A stretch of 64,000 nt of DNA from Burkholderiales bacterium (GTDB taxonomy: Bacteria; Pseudomonadota; Gammaproteobacteria; Burkholderiales; Ga0077523). Positions 44,131-52,605 of this stretch are shown here, piece after piece; position 1 is the first letter of the stretch; each line of letters starts with the position of its first letter. A program made the translations under genes and the position numbers. A model generated the notes under the pieces. That model saw nothing but the letters and a program-made list of their open reading frames with translations. It did not search any database and had not been told where the DNA came from. The stretch lies in assembly GCA_019745565.1 (NCBI GenBank), contig JAIESW010000076.1:1-64000 (forward strand). The letters run 5' to 3'.

Positions 44131-47100
44131 ATGAATCTCTCGCGCTTCTTCATCGACCGCCCGATCTTCGCGGCGGTCATCTCGATCTTCATCTTCATCG
44201 CCGGCCTGCTGTCGATGCTGCGGCTGCCGATCGCCGAATTCCCGGACGTGGTGCCGCCGTCGGTGCAGGTCCGCACCCAGTTCCCCGGCGCCAATCCGCA
44301 GGTGATCGCGGATACCGTCGCCGCGGTTCTCGAGGAACAGATCAACGGCGTCGAGGACATGCTCTACATGTCGTCGCAGTCGACGGCCGATGGTTCGTAC
44401 CAGCTCACCATCACCTTCAAGGTGGGTTCGGACGTGGACAAGGCCGAGACCCAGGTGCAGAGCCGCGTGCAGCGGGCGTTGCCGCGGTTGCCCGAGGAAG
44501 TGCGGCGCATCGGCGTGGTGGCGCAGAAGAGTTCGCCCAACCTCACCATGGTGGTGAGCCTGACCTCGCCCGACGGCCGCTACGACGAGCTCTATCAGCG
44601 CAACTACTCGGTGCTCAACATCAAGAACCGCCTGCAGCGCATCGAGGGCATGGGGCTGGTGGAAGTGTTCGGTGGCGGCGACTACGCCATGCGCATCTGG
44701 CTGCAGCCGCCCAAGCTCGCGGCCCTCGGCCTGCAGGCCACCGACGTGGTGCGAGCGCTGCAGGAGCAGAACGTGCAGGTCGCCGCCGGTGTGCTCGGCG
44801 CACCGCCGGCGCACGGTGCCGCGGACTTCCAGCTCAACATCAATGCCAAGGGGCGCTTGAAGGACGAGCAGGAGTTCGGCGAGGTGATCGTGCGCAGCAC
44901 GCCGACCGGTCTGGTGCGCCTGAAGGACGTGGCGCGGATCGAGCTGGGCGCCAACACCTATTCACTGCGCAGCCTGCTCAACAACACGCCGTCGGTCGGT
45001 GTGGCGGTGTTCCAGTCGCCGAGCGCCAATGCACTGTCCCTGTCGAGCGACGTGCGCGACGCGATGGTGGAACTCAAGAAGGACTTTCCGCCCGGTCTCG
45101 ATTACAAGATCGTCTACGACCCGACGCAGTTCGTGCGCGCGTCGATCAAGGCCGTGATCACGACCTTGCTGGAAGCCGTGGCGCTGGTGGTACTGGTGGT
45201 GGTCGTGTTCCTGCAGACCTGGCGGGCGTCGATCATTCCGCTGATCGCGGTGCCGGTGTCGATCATCGGCACCTTCGGCCTGCTGATGCTGTTCGGCTTC
45301 TCCATCAACACCCTCACGCTGTTCGGCATGGTGCTCGCCATCGGCATCGTGGTGGACGACGCCATCGTGGTGGTGGAGAACGTGGAACGGAACATCGAGA
45401 ACGGCCTCAGTCCGCGCGACGCCACCTATCAGGCCATGCGCGAAGTGAGCGGGCCGATCATCGCGACCACGCTGGTGCTGTGCGCGGTGTTCGTGCCGAC
45501 CGCTTTCGTGTCGGGCCTGAGCGGCCAGTTCTACAACCAGTTCGCGCTGACCATCGCCATCTCGACGGTGATCTCGCTGATCAACTCGCTCACGTTGTCG
45601 CCGGCACTGTCCGCTGTACTGCTGAAACCGCACGGCGCGCCGCCGGACCTGCTCCAGCGCGGCCTCGACGCCGTGCTGGGCTGGTTCTTCCGCGGCTTCA
45701 ACCGGTTCTTCAAGTGGGGCTCACGTACCTATGAAGGCCGGGTCGGCCGGTTGCTCAACCTCAAGTTCGCGGTGATGCTCGTCTACGCGGGCCTGATCGC
45801 GCTCACCGTGTTCCTGTTCCAGATCGTGCCGCACGGATTCGTGCCGACGCAGGACAAGCAATACCTGGTGGGCTTCGCGAAGCTGCCGGACGGCTCTTCG
45901 CTCGACCGCACCGAGGCGGTCATCAAGCGCATGGGCGAGATCGGACTGAAGCATCCGGCGGTCTCCGATTCCGTGGCCTTCCCGGGCCTGTCCATCAACG
46001 GCTTCACCAACAACCCGAACGAAGGCATCGCGTTCTTCGGCTTGAAGGATTTCCACGATCGCCACGGGTTCGAGCAGTCGCTGTGGGGGACGTTCACCAA
46101 GCTGAACCAGGACCTCGCCGGCATCCAGGACGCATTCGTGATGGTGTTTCCGCCGCCCGCGGTGATGGGGCTCGGTGAGGTCGGCGGCTTCAAGCTGATG
46201 ATCGAGGACCGGGGCAACGTCGGATTCACGGCCTTGAACGAGGCGCTGCAGGGCGTGCTGGGTCGGGCTTACCAGACCAAGGAACTCGCCGGCGTCTTCA
46301 CCAGCTACACCATCAACGTGCCGCAGATCTTCGCGGACGTGGATCGGGAGAAGGCGAAGCGGATGGGTGTGGGCCTGGAGGACATCTTCGCGGCGCTGCA
46401 GATCAATCTGGGTTCGCTGTACGTGAACGACTTCAACCGCTTCGGCCGCACCTATCAGGTGGTGGTGCAGGCGGATGCCGCCTATCGCCTCCAGCTGGAG
46501 CAGATCGGGCAGATCAAGATCCGCACCGCCAGCGGCGGGATGGTTCAGCTGGGGTCGCTGCTGACGCCCAAGCAGAGCTTCGGGCCGGATCGCGTGCAGC
46601 GTTACAACACCTATGTCACCGCCGATCTGTACGGCGGCCCGGCGCCGGGCTTCTCGTCGGGGCAGGCCCAGGCCGCCATCGAGAAGATCCTGCTCGAGAC
46701 GCTCCCGAAGGGCATCGGCTACGAGTGGACGGATCTCACGTACCAGGAACTGCTGGCCGGCAACACGATGGTCTTCGTGTTCCCGCTGTGCGTGCTGCTC
46801 GCCTTCCTGGTGCTTGCCGCGCAGTACGAGAGCCTGCGCCTGCCGCTCGCGGTGATCCTGATCGTGCCGTTGTGCCTGCTGTTCGCGATGTTCGGCGTGT
46901 GGCTCACGTCGGGACAGCAGTCGCTCTTCAGCTTCCTGCTGACGCTGATCGGTGCCAACTACACGACGGGCGACAACAACATCTTCACGCAGATCGCCTT
47001 CATCGTGCTGGCGGGCCTCGCGTGCAAGAACGCCATCCTGATCGTGGAGTTCGCACGCGATCTCGAGTTGGCGGGGCGGAAGACCTACGCCGCTGCGCTG

Positions 47101-47373
47101 GAAGCCTGCCGGTTGCGATTGCGCCCGATCCTGATGACGTCGTTCGCGTTCATCATGGGCGTGGTGCCGCTGGTCCTGGCGAACGGCGCCGGATCGGAAA
47201 TGCGTCAGGCCATCGGCATCGCGGTTTTCTTCGGCATGCTGGGCGTGACGTTCTTCGGGTTGTTCATGACGCCGGTGTTCTACGTGCTGGTGCGGGGCCG
47301 TAAGCCACTCGCTGCCCCCCACCACGACGTTCCCACGATGCCTGTCGCGGAAGGAGGGGCGATCCATGGTTGA
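44131..47373 (+). CDS. RND multidrug efflux permease (HAE1, AcrB/MexB type)
   Basis: 1080 residues with 12 transmembrane helices and two large periplasmic loops. The first helix follows MNLSRFFIDRPIFAAVISIF. The proton-relay aspartates lie in IAIGIVVDDAIVVVENV-type helix 4 (GIVVDDAIVVVENVERN), and FVPTAFVSGLSGQFYNQF and MTSFAFIMGVVPLVLA are conserved. The trimeric inner-membrane pump expels drugs or solvents using the proton gradient. It starts 18 bp after the adaptor gene. Confidence 0.96.
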   Translation: MNLSRFFIDRPIFAAVISIFIFIAGLLSMLRLPIAEFPDVVPPSVQVRTQFPGANPQVIADTVAAVLEEQINGVEDMLYMSSQSTADGSYQLTITFKVGSDVDKAETQVQSRVQRALPRLPEEVRRIGVVAQKSSPNLTMVVSLTSPDGRYDELYQRNYSVLNIKNRLQRIEGMGLVEVFGGGDYAMRIWLQPPKLAALGLQATDVVRALQEQNVQVAAGVLGAPPAHGAADFQLNINAKGRLKDEQEFGEVIVRSTPTGLVRLKDVARIELGANTYSLRSLLNNTPSVGVAVFQSPSANALSLSSDVRDAMVELKKDFPPGLDYKIVYDPTQFVRASIKAVITTLLEAVALVVLVVVVFLQTWRASIIPLIAVPVSIIGTFGLLMLFGFSINTLTLFGMVLAIGIVVDDAIVVVENVERNIENGLSPRDATYQAMREVSGPIIATTLVLCAVFVPTAFVSGLSGQFYNQFALTIAISTVISLINSLTLSPALSAVLLKPHGAPPDLLQRGLDAVLGWFFRGFNRFFKWGSRTYEGRVGRLLNLKFAVMLVYAGLIALTVFLFQIVPHGFVPTQDKQYLVGFAKLPDGSSLDRTEAVIKRMGEIGLKHPAVSDSVAFPGLSINGFTNNPNEGIAFFGLKDFHDRHGFEQSLWGTFTKLNQDLAGIQDAFVMVFPPPAVMGLGEVGGFKLMIEDRGNVGFTALNEALQGVLGRAYQTKELAGVFTSYTINVPQIFADVDREKAKRMGVGLEDIFAALQINLGSLYVNDFNRFGRTYQVVVQADAAYRLQLEQIGQIKIRTASGGMVQLGSLLTPKQSFGPDRVQRYNTYVTADLYGGPAPGFSSGQAQAAIEKILLETLPKGIGYEWTDLTYQELLAGNTMVFVFPLCVLLAFLVLAAQYESLRLPLAVILIVPLCLLFAMFGVWLTSGQQSLFSFLLTLIGANYTTGDNNIFTQIAFIVLAGLACKNAILIVEFARDLELAGRKTYAAALEACRLRLRPILMTSFAFIMGVVPLVLANGAGSEMRQAIGIAVFFGMLGVTFFGLFMTPVFYVLVRGRKPLAAPHHDVPTMPVAEGGAIHG

Positions 47374-48844
47374 TCGTCGACTGATCCCGTTGGCGGCTGC
47401 TCTGGCACTGGCCGGTTGCAGCCTCGCGCCGAAGTTCGAACAGCCGAAGGTGGAGACGCCGAACGCGTTCAAGCGGGAAGCCATGACGCTCACCGACGGC
47501 GAGCGCGGCACCTGGAAGGTGGCCGAACCGGCCGAGGCCCAGCCGCGCGGCGAATGGTGGAAGGCCTTCGGCGATCCCGCGCTCGATCAGCTCGAGACGG
47601 CCGCCATGGCGGACAACCCGGGTTTGCAGGCGGCCGCAGCTCGGGTGCTGCAGTCGCGGGCAGTGCTGGGGATCACCGAGGCGGACCGCATTCCGCAGGT
47701 TTCGGTGGGCGTGGGTCCGTTCAACCAGCGGCCGTCACCGGCGTCGCTCGGACTGCCTGCGGACGCCAACCCGTCGTCGCGAACCCTGTGGCGTGCCAAC
47801 GCGGTGGCGAGCTATGAAGTGGATCTGTTCGGGCGGGTGAAGAACAACATCGGTGCCGCGAAGAACGATCTCGAAGGAACGGAGGCGACGTTTCGCTCGG
47901 TCATCCTGGCATTGCAGGCGGATGTGGCGCGCACCTACTTCGAACTGCGCGAGACCGACGGCGATGTCGCGCTGTTGAAGGAAGCCGTGCGCCTGCGGGA
48001 AGCCGCACTCAAGCTGATCGACGCGCGCTACCAGGCCGGCGCCGTGGGTGAACTCGACGTGGCGCGCGCCAGGGCGGAACTCGCGGTGACGCGCACCGAA
48101 CTCGCAGCCGCCGATGGTCGTCGGGCCCGCATCGAGAACGCGCTCGCGATCCTGCTCGGCAAACCGCCGGCGAGTTTCTCGATGGCGCCCACGGCCTTGC
48201 CGCCCGCGGTGCCGACGATCCCTGCCGGGCTGCCTTCGTCGCTGCTGGAGCGGCGTCCCGATATCGTGGCCGCACAGCGGGCGCTGGTCTCGGCGAACGC
48301 ACGCATCGGCGTCGCGAAGGCGGCGTTCTTCCCGCAGATCAAGCTGACGGGGCAGGCGGGTTTCGAATCCGACGACATGAGCGACCTCTTCCGCTGGTCG
48401 AGCCGGACGTGGTTCTTCGGTCCGTTCCTGGGGGCGCTGATCTCGGTGCCGATCCTGGACGGCGGCCGCAACCGCAACGAACTCGCGCGGGTGAAAGCGG
48501 TGTACGAAGAATCGGTTGGCAACTACCGGCAGAGGGTGCTGATCGCGTTCGGCGACGTGGAAGACAGTCTCGCCGGCCTGCGGTCGTTGTCGGGCCAGGC
48601 GTCCGCGAATCAGGATGCGGTGGTGGCGGCAAAGCGGGCGGCGCAGCTGGCGCAGATCCGCTACGACGCCGGTGCCACGAGTTACCTCGAAGTGATCGAC
48701 GCGCAGCGCACCGCGCTCGACGTGGAGCGCGACGAGAACCGTATCCGCGGTGCGCGCGTCACCGGGACGGTGGCACTCATCCGCTCGCTCGGTGGCGGAT
48801 GGGGCAACCTGCCCGAGGAGCCGGAGAAGGTTTCGGCGCGGTAG
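47366..48844 (+). CDS. RND outer-membrane channel lipoprotein (OprM/NodT type)
   Basis: 492 residues. Lipobox ALAGC puts the lipid on Cys19. It shows the duplicated OEP domains of TolC-like channels: WWKAFGDPALDQLETAAMAD, AVASYEVDLFGRVKNNIGAA, ARAELAVTRTELAAADGRRA, LERRPDIVAAQRALVSANAR, and TSYLEVIDAQRTALDVERDE. Its start overlaps the permease stop by 8 bp (translational coupling). It completes the tripartite pump. A GC-rich double-hairpin repeat follows. Confidence 0.95.
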   Translation: MVDRRLIPLAAALALAGCSLAPKFEQPKVETPNAFKREAMTLTDGERGTWKVAEPAEAQPRGEWWKAFGDPALDQLETAAMADNPGLQAAAARVLQSRAVLGITEADRIPQVSVGVGPFNQRPSPASLGLPADANPSSRTLWRANAVASYEVDLFGRVKNNIGAAKNDLEGTEATFRSVILALQADVARTYFELRETDGDVALLKEAVRLREAALKLIDARYQAGAVGELDVARARAELAVTRTELAAADGRRARIENALAILLGKPPASFSMAPTALPPAVPTIPAGLPSSLLERRPDIVAAQRALVSANARIGVAKAAFFPQIKLTGQAGFESDDMSDLFRWSSRTWFFGPFLGALISVPILDGGRNRNELARVKAVYEESVGNYRQRVLIAFGDVEDSLAGLRSLSGQASANQDAVVAAKRAAQLAQIRYDAGATSYLEVIDAQRTALDVERDENRIRGARVTGTVALIRSLGGGWGNLPEEPEKVSAR

Positions 48845-48860
48845 GGCGGCGCTGACGGCT

Positions 48861-48951
48861 GCCCCCATCCCAACCTTCCCCCAGCTTTGCTGGGGGAAGG
48901 GGCGTACGACTCCCTCCCCCGACTTCGTCGGGGGAGGGTTGGGGTTGGGGC
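48861..48951. repeat. Double GC-rich hairpin repeat, copy 3 (convergent gene ends)
   Basis: Outer arms GCCCCCATCCCAACC (48861) and GGTTGGGGTTGGGGC (ending 48951) enclose two perfect hairpins. The first is CCTTCCCCCAGC-TTT-GCTGGGGGAAGG (48874-48900); the second is CCCTCCCCCGAC-TTC-GTCGGGGGAGGG (48912-48938). It lies between the converging channel gene and FHA gene and probably acts as a bidirectional terminator. Confidence 0.85.
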
Positions 48952-49008
48952 AACAGTGCAACTTGCCTCGACAGCCGCTCGCGCTTGGAGGGCGGTCAGG
49001 CAGGAAGC

Positions 49009-49965
49009 TCAGGGCGCCGCATCCCGCTGCTTGAGCAGCGGCTTCTCGAGATCGCGCGAATCGTGGATGAACTCCTCCGGCGTCTCGCCAGGCGCCACCC
49101 GCAGGAACGGCGGGTAGAGATTGTTCATGGTCGAGATCTGGTTCACGTCGTCGCGCGACTCGAGCCACGAATTGATCTGCGTGGCGGTCACCGCCAGGAT
49201 GACGACGGCCGCGCTGCCTGCGATCAGGATCGGTGGCCGCAGACGACTCACCAGCCGCAGGTGACCGAACAGCACGGCGCCGATGATGAATGCGATCGCG
49301 ATGACGGACTCCGCCGCGAGCGCCGGAAGAGAGAACGCGAACGCCGCCAGCTTGAGCAGCGGTTCCACCACGAAGGCGGTGGTGGCTCCGGTCAGGATGA
49401 TCGTGCAATGGCCAAAGAAACTGGCCCGGCCGGACGCGAGGCGGCCGATCGCCGCCCAGATGCCGCTCCACACGGCCGGCACGAGCAGCGCGAACGGCAG
49501 TCCGGCCAGCAGTCGCGCCGGCTGGAAATCCTCGATCGTGGCCGAATACGTATGCAACCCGAGGAGCGCGAGGTACGCGGCCAACGCCAGCGCCGTGACG
49601 AGCGGCGAACGCCAGCCCTCTGCCGACAAATCCGATTCTTCCGCCGGCACCGGCCAGTCGCGGTTGCGGAACCGCAGCACGGTGTGGCCGATGCGCACCC
49701 GCTCGTCACCGCCGATGGTCGCTTCGGCGACGCGGCGCTTCGGATGGGTGAGGTGCAGGCCGTTGCGGCTGCCCAGATCCACCACGTGCAGGTTGCCGTC
49801 GTCCAGGCGTTCGATGCGCAGGTGGTGAGGGGCGACGAACGGATCGTCGATGATCACGTCGTTGTCGTAGGCGCGGCCGATGGTCGCGGGCAGCGACGCG
49901 AGCGGCACGCGCTGCGCGACGTCGCCGGTGCGGGACAGCACTTCGACGTGGATCAGTTGGTCCAT
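49009..49965 (-). CDS. FHA-domain membrane protein
   Basis: 318 residues from the ATG at 49965. The N-terminal FHA domain (about 25-90) has the phosphothreonine-binding pattern TIGRAYDNDVII, APHHLRIERL and DLGSRNGLHLTHP. Four or more transmembrane helices follow (ALALAAYLALLGLHTYSATI, LLAGLPFALLVPAVWSGIWA and further), then a short soluble C-terminus. The FHA domain implies recognition of a phosphorylated partner at the membrane. It overlaps the end of the protease gene by 13 bp on the same strand. Confidence 0.85.
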   Translation of the reverse strand: MDQLIHVEVLSRTGDVAQRVPLASLPATIGRAYDNDVIIDDPFVAPHHLRIERLDDGNLHVVDLGSRNGLHLTHPKRRVAEATIGGDERVRIGHTVLRFRNRDWPVPAEESDLSAEGWRSPLVTALALAAYLALLGLHTYSATIEDFQPARLLAGLPFALLVPAVWSGIWAAIGRLASGRASFFGHCTIILTGATTAFVVEPLLKLAAFAFSLPALAAESVIAIAFIIGAVLFGHLRLVSRLRPPILIAGSAAVVILAVTATQINSWLESRDDVNQISTMNNLYPPFLRVAPGETPEEFIHDSRDLEKPLLKQRDAAP

Positions 49966-51236
49966 CGGAACGTCTCGAGGTAGCGCTGGGCCAGCTTGAG
50001 TCCGTTGTCGAAGCTGACGCCGTCCACCGTGAACCAGCTCTGCAGCCCTTCGTCGGTGCGATCGAGGGTGGCGAGCTTGAGCCGCAGGTCGTAGAGGCCT
50101 TTCAGCTTGCGATAGGCGCGCAGGCACAGCGCCACGCGGATGGTGCCGCTCGCCACCGTGACGAAGCGTTCGTTGCAGCGGAAGTTGGTGACGTCCTCGC
50201 GCGTGCCGCCGCGTTCCGGGAACGGCTTGTTGAAGCTGCGCTCGTACAGGGAGGAGAAGCGGATCGTGCCGAGCTTGCTGCTCTTCACCAGTTCGTGGCG
50301 ATAGCGCAGGTCGCCGGTGTCGAAGCTGCCGCTCACGAAGATCGTGCCCTGGGCGTCGCATTGTTTGGTGGAGATCTCGTAGGGCAGGGTGCGGTCGAGA
50401 TCGGAGTCGCCCCAGCAGCGCATATAGGTGCCGAGGCTGTCGGGCACCGTGTAGCGCCCGAAGGTCGCCACCGGCAGCGGCGTGTTGCCGACGCGCGCGA
50501 TCAGCGCCTCCTGGCGGGCGAGCAGCTGCCGCTCGACGCTCCCGCGCAGCGATTGCGGTTCGGGCGCTTCGCGCGGCGCCAGCGCCAGCAGTTCGCGGGC
50601 AAAGCGCACCGGCACGAGGAAGCTCACCAGCTGACCGTCGCGCAGGTTGGCGACGTTGATGCCGAACACGCGGCCGTCGGGGGTGACCGCGGGTCCTCCA
50701 CTCATGCCGGCGTTGATGGCGCCGGTGAAATGGAACTGCTCGTTCAGCGTGTACTCGACCAGACCGTTGTAGGTGCCCTCGACGATGGTCAGGCCGAGAT
50801 CGTGCGGATTGCCCATGGCGAAGCCGCGGTCACCCTTGCGCAGGGTGCCCTCGTGCAGCTTGAGGAATGGCAGTTCCGTGCCGTGCATGCGCACCAGCGC
50901 GAGATCATGCAGGACGTCGACCGCCAGCACGGCGAGCGGCCCGCGGGCCCCGTCGCTGCGGACGAACTCGACCTGATAGCGTTCCGGTTCGAGCACGAAC
51001 TGCGAGACCACGTGATAGTTGGTGACGGCCAGGCCGTCACCCGAGGCGATCCAGCCGGAGCCGATCGACGCCTGCGCTTCGGTGCTGCGGTCGATCATCC
51101 GCACCTGCAGCAGCCGATCGCGCGCGCGGTCGAAGACCGCCCGCGCCTGGTCGGAGACGATCTCGGCCTGGGGTTGCGCGGCCGCCGGCGCGCCGACGAA
51201 CCACAGGAGCGCGCAGAGCGCCGCGTAGCGCTTCAC
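49953..51236 (-). CDS. Secreted trypsin-like serine protease
   Basis: 427 residues with a signal peptide (AALCALLWFVGAPAAA, cleavage near 20). The catalytic triad is complete: His75 in VTNYHVVS, Asp111 in VLHDLALVRM and Ser179 in AGMSGGPAV. It resembles the HtrA-like peptidase domain, but there is no PDZ domain. The last 200 residues are an uncharacterised domain with several cysteines (RCWGDSDLDR, TKQCDAQGTIFVSGSFDTGD). Envelope location is likely. It is translationally linked to the FHA gene and lies 7 bp after the OmpA lipoprotein. Confidence 0.87.
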   Translation of the reverse strand: MKRYAALCALLWFVGAPAAAQPQAEIVSDQARAVFDRARDRLLQVRMIDRSTEAQASIGSGWIASGDGLAVTNYHVVSQFVLEPERYQVEFVRSDGARGPLAVLAVDVLHDLALVRMHGTELPFLKLHEGTLRKGDRGFAMGNPHDLGLTIVEGTYNGLVEYTLNEQFHFTGAINAGMSGGPAVTPDGRVFGINVANLRDGQLVSFLVPVRFARELLALAPREAPEPQSLRGSVERQLLARQEALIARVGNTPLPVATFGRYTVPDSLGTYMRCWGDSDLDRTLPYEISTKQCDAQGTIFVSGSFDTGDLRYRHELVKSSKLGTIRFSSLYERSFNKPFPERGGTREDVTNFRCNERFVTVASGTIRVALCLRAYRKLKGLYDLRLKLATLDRTDEGLQSWFTVDGVSFDNGLKLAQRYLETFRWTN

Positions 51237-51243
51237 GGGGCGG

Positions 51244-51921
51244 TCAGCTTTCCGCGCGGACCGGCTCGACGAAGATCTCGACGCGGCGGTTGGCCTGGCG
51301 GCCTGCCTCCGACTTGTTGCTTGCCACCGGCTCTGCCTCGCCCTTGCCGATCGCTTCGAGGCGTGCGGGATTCACGTTCTTCGAGCGGAAGTAGTCCGCC
51401 ACCGCCTGGGCGCGCTTGCGCGACAGTTCCTGGTTGAACTGGGTCGTCCCTTCGGAGTCGGTGTGGCCGACGATGGTGAGCGAGGTCTTGCCGTAGCGGA
51501 CCACGACTTCCGCCAGCCGGTCCATGGTGGCCCGGAAGCTCGGCTTGATCTCGGCTGAACCGGTGTCGAACGCGGTCTGGTTGGTCATGGTGATCTTGAC
51601 GACGTCATCCGGCAGCTTCTCGACGCGGGCATTGCCGGCGTCGCGCTCCTTCTTGAGGTTCTTTTCGAGATCCTGCTTCTGCGAATCCATGTAGGCACCG
51701 ACCGCACCGCCGGCCAGTCCGCCGCCCACGGCGCCGATGAGGGCACCCTTGCCGCGCTTGTCGGACACTGCCGCACCCACCACGGCGCCGCCCACGGCAC
51801 CGATGATCGCGCCCTTCTCGGTGTTGGTCATGCCGCGCTTGCCGTCGGCGGCGCCGCCGCTGGAGGCACAGCCCGCGATGACGAGTGAAAGGGAAAGAAC
51901 CACTGCCACAAAATTGTTCAT
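51244..51921 (-). CDS. OmpA-family lipoprotein with glycine zipper
   Basis: 225 residues. Lipobox VIAGC (Cys18) anchors it in a membrane. A glycine-zipper stretch (GAIIGAVGGAVVGAAV, GALIGAVGGGLAGGAVGAYM) is followed by an OmpA-like peptidoglycan-binding domain (SLTIVGHTDSEGTTQFNQEL, LSRKRAQAVADYFRSKNV, RQANRRVEIFVEP). It probably ties the outer membrane to the cell wall. It is the first gene of the OmpA-protease-FHA minus-strand group. Confidence 0.92.
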   Translation of the reverse strand: MNNFVAVVLSLSLVIAGCASSGGAADGKRGMTNTEKGAIIGAVGGAVVGAAVSDKRGKGALIGAVGGGLAGGAVGAYMDSQKQDLEKNLKKERDAGNARVEKLPDDVVKITMTNQTAFDTGSAEIKPSFRATMDRLAEVVVRYGKTSLTIVGHTDSEGTTQFNQELSRKRAQAVADYFRSKNVNPARLEAIGKGEAEPVASNKSEAGRQANRRVEIFVEPVRAES

Positions 51922-52043
51922 GCAAATCCTCGTGATGACTGAAAAGGCCCCGTTGGAGGGGATGCCCGCCGGCTCTGGACGGCCGTTGTGAACCGGTCAG
52001 GGATGCAAGCCCCATGCCGCATGCGAGCGGTGCGCGGCGCGGA

Positions 52044-52349
52044 TCATAGCCGGTCCCACAGGACATCGGCGCCCTGCCGGGCGGCGCGCTCGAGTAGGTC
52101 GAGGAGAGGGTAGGCACGCTGCTTGAGCGAGACCGGCAGTTCGGCGGCGTCGCTGTCTTCAACCTGCGACGGTACCGGATCGGAACTGCCGCGGACTGCG
52201 GCCGCGAGGCGCTGGTGCGCGGCACCCACGTCGGCACCCAGGATGGCGCCCGGCACGGTCCCGGAGTTGCCCATCAACTTGAGCAGCTGCACGGCGATCT
52301 CACCGTCCATGAAGAACTGTCCTGCCTTGCTGTCGAACTTGACCAACAT
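52044..52349 (-). CDS. DUF1840 family protein
   Basis: 101 residues: MLVKFDSKAGQFFMDGEIAV, LLKLMGNSGTVPGAILGADV and the C-terminal SLKQRAYPLLDLLERAARQG. This is the DUF1840 pattern, a small protein best known from betaproteobacteria and of unknown function. An upstream in-frame ATG at 52382 is less likely. It is divergent from the ABC transporter operon across 256 bp that I cannot otherwise annotate. Confidence 0.85.
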   Translation of the reverse strand: MLVKFDSKAGQFFMDGEIAVQLLKLMGNSGTVPGAILGADVGAAHQRLAAAVRGSSDPVPSQVEDSDAAELPVSLKQRAYPLLDLLERAARQGADVLWDRL

Positions 52350-52605
52350 CGCGTGCCCCGGATGGTTGTGTCGGATCGCCATGCTACCCGACGCACCGCG
52401 GCGCGGAACTTGATAAGGTAACGGCCGGTTCGGCCACGCGCGTCGCCCATCGAGGGATCGGAAGCTTGTTCCAGGAGACCGGAAGGATGTCCTTGCACCA
52501 TGACCTCGGCCGCGACGCGACCGGCAAAACCCTGGTGATCCCGACCGAACGACCGCCTGCAGTCGTGCTTTCGGCCGCCCTGCGGTTCCGCCCGCGCGAT
52601 TTCGC

